From the NCBI RefSeq assembly GCF_003008555.2, contig NZ_CP027665.1:682001-746000 (forward strand): a stretch of 64,000 nt of DNA, given 5' to 3'. How positions within the stretch are numbered: position 1 is the stretch's first letter; every line of letters begins with the position of its first letter. Position numbers and translations under genes: made by a program. Positions 58,957-64,000 of this stretch are shown here, piece after piece. This stretch comes from Pukyongiella litopenaei (GTDB lineage: Bacteria; Pseudomonadota; Alphaproteobacteria; Rhodobacterales; Rhodobacteraceae). The notes under the pieces were generated by a model, which was not told the DNA's origin, searched no databases, and saw only the letters and a list, made by a program, of their open reading frames with translations.

Positions 58957-60171
58957 TCAGCCGTCCCCCTGTTCGCCCGGACGCGTGGGCCGCGCGGGCC
59001 GCGATGCGACCACCGTTCGGGCGGCATCCTCCGGCGGCCGTGCCAGCCGTTCGCTCAGGCGGGTTACCCCGGCACGGATCTCGTCCAGGCTTTCGCGCCG
59101 CCCGGTGGCCAGATCGTCGCGGATGCCCTGCATCTGGGTGTCGATCGACCGCAGCCGCATCCGGCTCTCGGCATCGATGCCGTCTACCAACCCCTCGCTG
59201 CGCAGCGCCTCGACCAGCATATCCTGTCCGGCCGCGACCCGGTTGAGCGCCTCGGCGGTGCTGTCGGGGCGGTCCATGCGGTCGGCGATCCGGGCCAGAT
59301 TGTCGGCCAGCGTCCCGATGCGCCGGTCCATGTCCGCTCGGCTTACCTCGGTCTGACCGACCAGGTGCTGCAACTGGTCCATCTGGTCGGCCAACTGCCC
59401 CATGACCCCGGCCCCGGCGGCGCCTTCGTCGCCATCGCCACTGGCGAAACCGACACGGGTGATGGTCGACAGCCATTCCTCGAGTTCCCGGTAGAACCGG
59501 TTCTGGCCATGCCCCGCGAACAGTTCCAGCAGCCCGACGATCAGCGATCCGGCCAGCCCCAGCAGCGACGACGCAAAGGCCACGCCCATGCCGCCGAGCT
59601 GTTCCTCGAGCCCGGTCAGCAGGCGGTTGAACACGGCGATGCCTTCCTCGCCCTGCTGCGGGGCAAGGCTGCGGATGGTGTCCACCACCGCCGGAACGGT
59701 TGTCGCCAGCCCGTAGAACGTCCCCAGAAGCCCGAGGAAGATCAACAGGTTGACGATGTAGCGGGTGATCTCGCGCATCTCGTCGATGCGGGTGGTCACC
59801 GAATCGAGGATCGACCGGGTCGAGGTCGCCGAGATGCGCATGTCGACGCCGCGTTCGCGCAGCAGCGACGCCAGCGGCGCCAGCAGTTGCGGCGGCCGGC
59901 GCGGGCCTTCGGGTTCACCGGCGGCGAACCGTTCGATCCAGCGCACCGACCCGATCAGCTGGGTGACCTGCACGAAACAGGCCAACACGCCGATCACGAA
60001 CACGAACAGGATGAACCCGTTGAGATAGGGGTTCGCCTCGAATACCGGGCGCACCCGCGGCAGCGCGACGAAGGCCCCGAACGACGCCAGCCCGAGGGCG
60101 ATCAGCATGAGGATGATCTGGCGGACCGGCTGCGAAAAATGCGGCCGCGCTTTGCGGTCTGGCTGCGCCAT
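58957..60171 (-). CDS. MotA/TolQ/ExbB-like inner-membrane channel protein
   Basis: A 404-residue membrane protein. Helices lie at about 18-37, 50-72, 132-155 and 185-218; the last pair matches the MotA/TolQ/ExbB domain (YIVNLLIFLGLLGTFYGLATTVPAV and GMGVAFASSLLGLAGSLIVGLLELF). A cytoplasmic C-terminal tail of about 180 residues is rich in Asp, Arg and Leu and may form coiled coils. The ATG at 60171 follows AGGA; a TTG at 60210 would add 13 residues. It forms an operon with the OmpA-like gene. Confidence 0.85.
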   Translation of the reverse strand: MAQPDRKARPHFSQPVRQIILMLIALGLASFGAFVALPRVRPVFEANPYLNGFILFVFVIGVLACFVQVTQLIGSVRWIERFAAGEPEGPRRPPQLLAPLASLLRERGVDMRISATSTRSILDSVTTRIDEMREITRYIVNLLIFLGLLGTFYGLATTVPAVVDTIRSLAPQQGEEGIAVFNRLLTGLEEQLGGMGVAFASSLLGLAGSLIVGLLELFAGHGQNRFYRELEEWLSTITRVGFASGDGDEGAAGAGVMGQLADQMDQLQHLVGQTEVSRADMDRRIGTLADNLARIADRMDRPDSTAEALNRVAAGQDMLVEALRSEGLVDGIDAESRMRLRSIDTQMQGIRDDLATGRRESLDEIRAGVTRLSERLARPPEDAARTVVASRPARPTRPGEQGDG

Positions 60172-60243
60172 GCGCGGGATTCCTGACACCTTTGACTGCT
60201 CTGCGGCCAAGCTTACCGGGAAATCCGGCAGGGGGCCAAGGGT

Positions 60244-60774
60244 TTATGCCACGAGCTGCCGCACCCGCCGCGCCAGCCATTCCAGGTCGGGGTCGTGCAG
60301 GCCGATCTCGGCGAGGTGATCGGCGGTGTTGTGGAGATACTCGCTGTTCGGTCCGCGTCCGCCATGCGCCCGCGCGATGATCCGGGCCTGGTCCTCCAGC
60401 GGCATCCCGCCACAATATTGCACATGGTCCGGGTCGATCACATAGGTGACCGCGGTGACGGTTTCGCCGGTTGCCAGTTCGACCGGCAACAGCCGTTCGA
60501 GATAGGCCGACGAAATCAGTTCGCGTTCGCGCAGGTAGGCCAGGGTCGCCTCTTCGCGCCCGGCCGCCACCGCCAGCGCCATGCCCCGGCAATGGGCGTC
60601 CTCGGCTGCGTCCAGCGCCAGGACCAGCCCCGGTTCGTCCTCGGTGCCCCGGTGATGTATCGACGACATGCAGAAGGACCGCGCCCAGCCATGCAGGGTG
60701 CCCACCCGGCTTTCGGCCACCTCGAATCCGGGGTTCCACAAGAGCGATCCGTAACCGAACACCCACATCGTCAT
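60244..60774 (-). CDS. Gamma-glutamylcyclotransferase, ChaC-like
   Basis: A 176-residue ChaC-type enzyme that breaks glutathione into 5-oxoproline and Cys-Gly in the cytosol. WVFGYGSLLWNPGFE is the diagnostic substrate loop (YGSL), followed by VGTLHGWARSFCMSSIHHRGTEDEPGLVLALD, and the catalytic Glu is probably in YLRERELISSAYL. ATG at 60774 follows GAGGACCAGCGAC; ATG at 60768 is also possible. Divergent from the DUF2125 gene. Confidence 0.88.
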   Translation of the reverse strand: MTMWVFGYGSLLWNPGFEVAESRVGTLHGWARSFCMSSIHHRGTEDEPGLVLALDAAEDAHCRGMALAVAAGREEATLAYLRERELISSAYLERLLPVELATGETVTAVTYVIDPDHVQYCGGMPLEDQARIIARAHGGRGPNSEYLHNTADHLAEIGLHDPDLEWLARRVRQLVA

Positions 60775-60841
60775 GTCGCTGGTCCTCGTCGTTTCACGCC
60801 TGTAAACACCAAAGGCCGAAGCAGGAAAAGGGGAAGCGGCG

Positions 60842-61837
60842 ATGCGATGGGTGCTGCGGATCGTGGTGGTGCTGGGCCTGGCGTGGTCGGGCTGGTGGTA
60901 TCTGTCGGGCCACGGCATCCGCGAAGGCCTGCGCGGCTGGTTCGCGGCCCAGGAAGAGCGCGGCTGGCAGGCGGATTATGCCGAGATCGGCACGACCGGC
61001 TATCCGCTGCGCCATGTCACGACCCTGCAAAGCCCCGCGCTGGCCGACCCGGCCACCGGCACCGCCTGGAGCGCGGAATGGCTGGAGTTCGATTCGCCGG
61101 CGATCTGGCCGGGCGACATGGTCGTGAATTTCCCACCCTCGCCGCAGCTGCTGTCCTATCTCGACCAGACGGTGCAGCTCGAAGCGCAGGACATGCGCGC
61201 CGACCTGAAACTGCATCCGGGCCTGGCGCTGCAACTGGAGCGCATGGGGCTGACCGCCGGCCCCTGGCTGGTGGCCGGCCCTGCGGGCGTGCTGATGCGC
61301 GCGGATGCGATCACCATGGCGATGGTCCAGCAGGACGATCCCGCGCGCTACGCGATCACCGCGCAGGCCGACGGGTTCACCCCCGGCGAACATGTGCGCA
61401 AGGCCGGCAGCTCGACGCTGCCCGAAGGGTTCGAGACGCTGGCGCTGGACATGGCCGTGACCTTCGACCGCCCGTGGGACCGCTCCGCGCTGGAACTCAG
61501 CCGCCCGCAGCCGCGCGTGGTCGATCTGGCGCTGGCCGAACTGCGCTGGGGTCCGCTGCGGATCAAGCTCGCCGGCAACGTCACCGTGGACGAGGCGGGC
61601 GTGCCGACCGGCAAGGTGGCGCTCAAGGCGGAAAACTGGCGCGAGATGCTGAGCGTGGCCGAACATGGCGGCGGCCTGTCGACCGAGGCGCGGCGGGCGG
61701 TGGAATCGGTGCTCGAACTGATGGCCGGGATCAGCGGCGGATCGGACTCGCTCGACGTGCAGCTGACGCTCAGGGGCGGCAATGTCTGGCTCGGCATCCT
61801 GCCGCTCGGCCCGGCGCCGCGCCTGACCCTGCACTGA
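60842..61837 (+). CDS. DUF2125 family exported or membrane-anchored protein
   Basis: A 331-residue protein of the alphaproteobacterial DUF2125 family. It has an N-terminal hydrophobic helix (VLRIVVVLGLAWSGWWYLS) and a large domain of repeating beta-strands with patterns such as ADYAEIGTTGYPLR and WSAEWLEFDSPAIWPGDMVVNFP, which suggest a periplasmic AsmA-like beta structure. The function is unknown; a lipid or envelope role is a guess. Confidence 0.8.
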   Translation: MRWVLRIVVVLGLAWSGWWYLSGHGIREGLRGWFAAQEERGWQADYAEIGTTGYPLRHVTTLQSPALADPATGTAWSAEWLEFDSPAIWPGDMVVNFPPSPQLLSYLDQTVQLEAQDMRADLKLHPGLALQLERMGLTAGPWLVAGPAGVLMRADAITMAMVQQDDPARYAITAQADGFTPGEHVRKAGSSTLPEGFETLALDMAVTFDRPWDRSALELSRPQPRVVDLALAELRWGPLRIKLAGNVTVDEAGVPTGKVALKAENWREMLSVAEHGGGLSTEARRAVESVLELMAGISGGSDSLDVQLTLRGGNVWLGILPLGPAPRLTLH

Positions 61838-61843
61838 CCGCGA

Positions 61844-62638
61844 TCAGGCCTTGTGACGGGCTCCCGGCGGCGGCGGGTCCTCGGGCGCACCGGCAAAGCA
61901 CTGGGCAATCGCCATCCAGTCGGCGGCGGCGCGGCCGCGCGTGACCAGCGGGGTGTCGGCGATGTTGCGTGTCTGCGCCACCACCCGCGCAAAATCGACC
62001 GCGGCGCCGATCACGGCGTTTTCGTCCTGCGGATCGTTCCAGGTCCAGACCGCACCCGACGGGCCGGTCAGGCGGACAAACGGCGCGGGCTGCGGCGCCC
62101 CGAGATTGCGATTGGCAAAGGTCCAGCCATAGGTGGACACGCCCAGGTGGCAGATGTTGCGGATGCGGTCGGTTTCCTGCCGGTCGGCGCCCAGCGCGTC
62201 GAACACCTCCTGCCCGTGCGCCCAGGTTTCCATCTGCCGCGCGGTGATGCTGGACAGCGCCGACATCTCGGGCCCGGCCCATTTCACCCGCCGTTTCGGG
62301 TCGGTCGCGCCATAGGCATCCGCGACCGCGTGGGCGGTGGTGCGCCAGCGGTCGAACAATGCCCGCCCGCGCAGCCCGTCGAGCCAGGGATACTGCGTTT
62401 CCAGCAACGTCCGGCCCTGCGCCAGCCCGGCGGCGATGCGGCCAAAGAAACTGGCAAAGGCCGCATCGCTTTGCAGCGTCAGCAGGGCCGCATGGTCGAA
62501 CATGTGCAGATGCCCGATCACGTCGTCGATGGTCCAGCCCTTGAACAGGGTGGGCGTGGCAAACCCGTCCTCGGCCAGCGGCTCCAGCAGCGCGGCGAGG
62601 GTTTCGACCTCGGCGCGGAAATCCTCGGCCTGCTGCAT
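61844..62638 (-). CDS. TIGR03084 family (DinB-fold) metal-binding protein
   Basis: A 264-residue protein related to mycothiol-dependent maleylpyruvate isomerases. The N-terminal four-helix DinB domain keeps the metal histidines in DDVIGHLHMFDHA and ARQMETWAHGQEV, and a C-terminal SCP2-like part follows (FVRLTGPSGAVWTWNDP). TIGR03084 genes often neighbour acyl-CoA carboxylase or terpenoid-utilisation genes, as here. The ATG at 62638 shares a base with the carboxylase stop (TGATG) and has GGAGG seven bases before it. Confidence 0.82.
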   Translation of the reverse strand: MQQAEDFRAEVETLAALLEPLAEDGFATPTLFKGWTIDDVIGHLHMFDHAALLTLQSDAAFASFFGRIAAGLAQGRTLLETQYPWLDGLRGRALFDRWRTTAHAVADAYGATDPKRRVKWAGPEMSALSSITARQMETWAHGQEVFDALGADRQETDRIRNICHLGVSTYGWTFANRNLGAPQPAPFVRLTGPSGAVWTWNDPQDENAVIGAAVDFARVVAQTRNIADTPLVTRGRAAADWMAIAQCFAGAPEDPPPPGARHKA

Positions 62639-64000
62639 CACGGGTCCTCCGTTTCGATCTCGACCAGCACATCGCCGGCCTGCACCTGCGCCGGGGCGGC
62701 GGCAAACCGCACCCGGCCCGCCACCTCGGCGATCAGTTCATGCTGCATCTTCATCGCTTCGAGCACTGCCAGCCGGTCGCCGGCCTGCACGCTGTCCCCG
62801 TCCCTGACCAGGACCTGCAACAGGTTCCCGTGCATCGGCGCGGTCACGGTGCCGCCGCCACCGGCACGGGCGATGTCGCCGGCCCGCTCGATTGCGAACC
62901 GCATCGCCCGCGCGCCGGTGGCCAAAAACACGTCATCGCCCTCGCGGTGAAACCCGCGCAGGTCGACGCGACGGCCATCCACCCGCAGCGGATCGGCGGT
63001 GACACGCGCGCTGCGGTCCCCGTCGCCGATCGTCAGAGCACCGTCCGCGCCGCGGGTGATCGTCAGAACGTGACGGGCATCGCCATCGGTCAGGCGCAGG
63101 CGGCTGTGCAGGGCGCCGGGGCTGCCCCAACCGGCCAGTTCGGGCGAAACGATCACCGCCCGGTCCAGCGCGCGGCGCGTGTCGTCGCCGTGGATCATCG
63201 CGGCGACGGCGGCGATATCGGCGAAGTCGGACACGGGCGCGGTCGCCTCTCCGAACGCCTCGCCGACAAAGGCGGTGGTTGCCTCGCCCGCGGCGAAGGC
63301 GGGTTTGCCGAGCGCCTCGATCAGGAAATCGCGGTTCGTCTCCGGGCCGAACAGCACGGTGTCGCGCAGCGCCGCGATCAACCGGCGGCGGGCCTCGTCG
63401 CGGGTCGCGCCATGGGCGACGATCTTGGCCAGCATCGGGTCATAATACGACGACACCGCCTGCCCCTCGGCGATACCCGCATCAACGCGGATGCCAGCGC
63501 CGGTGGCCGGCCGCCAGCGGTGGACCGGCCCGGCGGAGGGCAGGAAGCCGTTGCCGGGGTCCTCGGCATAGAGCCGCGCCTCGATGGCATGGCCGGTCAG
63601 CGACACGTCCTCCTGCGCAAAACCCAAGCGCTCGCCACGCGCCACGGCGAACTGCAGCGCGACCAGGTCGCGGCCCGTGACCATCTCGGTGACGGGATGT
63701 TCCACCTGCAGCCGGGTGTTCATTTCCAGGAAATGAAACGCCCCGCTGTCGTCCAGCAGGAACTCGACCGTTCCGGCGCCGCGATAGCCGATCGCCCCGG
63801 CCGCCGCAACCGCCGCCGCGCCCATCGCCGCGCGCAGATCGGGCGTCATCACCGGACAGGGGGCCTCCTCGATCACCTTCTGGTGGCGGCGCTGCACCGA
63901 ACAGTCGCGTTCGCCCAGATGCACCACCGCGCCATGGGCATCCGCAAAGACCTGTATCTCGACATGGCGGGGGCGGGTCACCGCCTGTTCCAGGATCACC
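62638..64000 (-). CDS. Biotin carboxylase / biotin carrier subunit of an acyl-CoA carboxylase (5' end beyond window)
   Basis: C-terminal 450 or so residues of the alpha subunit of a methylcrotonyl-, geranyl- or propionyl-type acyl-CoA carboxylase. The biotin carboxylase core shows RHVEIQVFADAHGAVVHLGERDCS, the ATP-binding QRRHQKVIEEAP, FHFLEMNTRLQVEHPVTEM and LYAEDPGNGFLPSAG. The C terminus carries the biotin attachment site EAMKMQHEL. The 5' part lies outside the window, as must the carboxyltransferase subunit. Coupled to the TIGR03084 gene, which hints at a branched-chain or terpenoid acid pathway. Which acyl-CoA is used cannot be told. Confidence 0.88.
   Translation of the reverse strand, partial: VILEQAVTRPRHVEIQVFADAHGAVVHLGERDCSVQRRHQKVIEEAPCPVMTPDLRAAMGAAAVAAAGAIGYRGAGTVEFLLDDSGAFHFLEMNTRLQVEHPVTEMVTGRDLVALQFAVARGERLGFAQEDVSLTGHAIEARLYAEDPGNGFLPSAGPVHRWRPATGAGIRVDAGIAEGQAVSSYYDPMLAKIVAHGATRDEARRRLIAALRDTVLFGPETNRDFLIEALGKPAFAAGEATTAFVGEAFGEATAPVSDFADIAAVAAMIHGDDTRRALDRAVIVSPELAGWGSPGALHSRLRLTDGDARHVLTITRGADGALTIGDGDRSARVTADPLRVDGRRVDLRGFHREGDDVFLATGARAMRFAIERAGDIARAGGGGTVTAPMHGNLLQVLVRDGDSVQAGDRLAVLEAMKMQHELIAEVAGRVRFAAAPAQVQAGDVLVEIETEDP

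Noticed and set aside
56815..60171. Complete Zorya anti-phage system
   Set aside because: Only a MotA/MotB-like pair is present; no ZorC, ZorD or ZorE gene flanks it, and the long coiled coil is on the wrong subunit.

Overview
The window is a 64 kb piece of a GC-rich, gene-dense alphaproteobacterial chromosome, almost certainly from the Rhodobacterales (Roseobacter/Paracoccaceae group). Support for this comes from a split ATP synthase (F0 operon with a b' subunit at 3268-5934, F1 operon at 46534-51394), a MipZ division-site ATPase, DUF2125 and DUF2783 proteins, a TIGR01459 HAD hydrolase, a YcgN-type cysteine-cluster protein, and intergenic palindromic repeats ending in a tail of the kind common in roseobacters. 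I see no insertion sequence, prophage, CRISPR array or replication origin. Both window edges cut genes: smc on the left and a biotin carboxylase on the right, both on the minus strand.

Layout. 1-2.3 kb: N-terminal part of smc and a small lipoprotein. 2.3-3.2 kb: FadR-type regulator. 3.2-6 kb: F0 operon atpI-B-E-X-F (minus). 6-10.9 kb: ArsR regulator and secreted SRPBCC protein, purine nucleoside permease homologue, EamA transporter coupled to a LysR regulator, divergent azoreductase. 11-19.2 kb: a translation-associated cluster running ffh, three tandem GNAT acetyltransferases, chorismate mutase, rpsP, a 50-residue membrane microprotein, rimM, a sulfotransferase-like gene, trmD, an antisense GH25 lysozyme lipoprotein, rplS, rpmE. 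19.3-21.9 kb: mipZ, adenylate cyclase, MarR regulator.

21.9-28.3 kb: a homogentisate operon, hmgA-fahA-MBL-flavin hydroxylase-DUF2783-maiA, divergent from the MarR gene. The flavin hydroxylase plus overlapping 70-residue protein looks like a two-component 3-hydroxyphenylacetate 6-hydroxylase (MhaA/MhaB type), so the operon may carry a 3-hydroxylated aromatic acid to fumarate and acetoacetate. 28.4-46.3 kb: housekeeping and accessory genes: UDP-glucuronate epimerase, clpB with a textbook heat-shock promoter, a phospholipid-methyltransferase-like protein, pyrF, an orphan hairpin region that may be an sRNA, dinB with a zinc ribbon, N-formylglutamate amidohydrolase, tRNA-Val(GAC), rpmJ, an iron-binding protein without its permease, ppaC, HAD hydrolase, MaoC, ribF-ycgN-threonine aldolase, alpha/beta hydrolase with a DsbA-fold isomerase, prs, and an H-type lectin.

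46.5-64 kb: F1 operon atpH-A-G-D-C (minus), a methyltransferase/gloB divergent pair, clpA, an M23 peptidase, a MotA/ExbB-like plus MotB/OmpA-like pair with a very long coiled coil, a ChaC-like cyclotransferase, a DUF2125 protein, a TIGR03084 protein and the biotin-carboxylase/biotin-carrier subunit of an acyl-CoA carboxylase. The candidates closest to an undescribed system are the MotAB-like coiled-coil pair, the hydroxylase module with its degenerate MBL partner, and the three coupled GNAT paralogues inside the ribosomal cluster.
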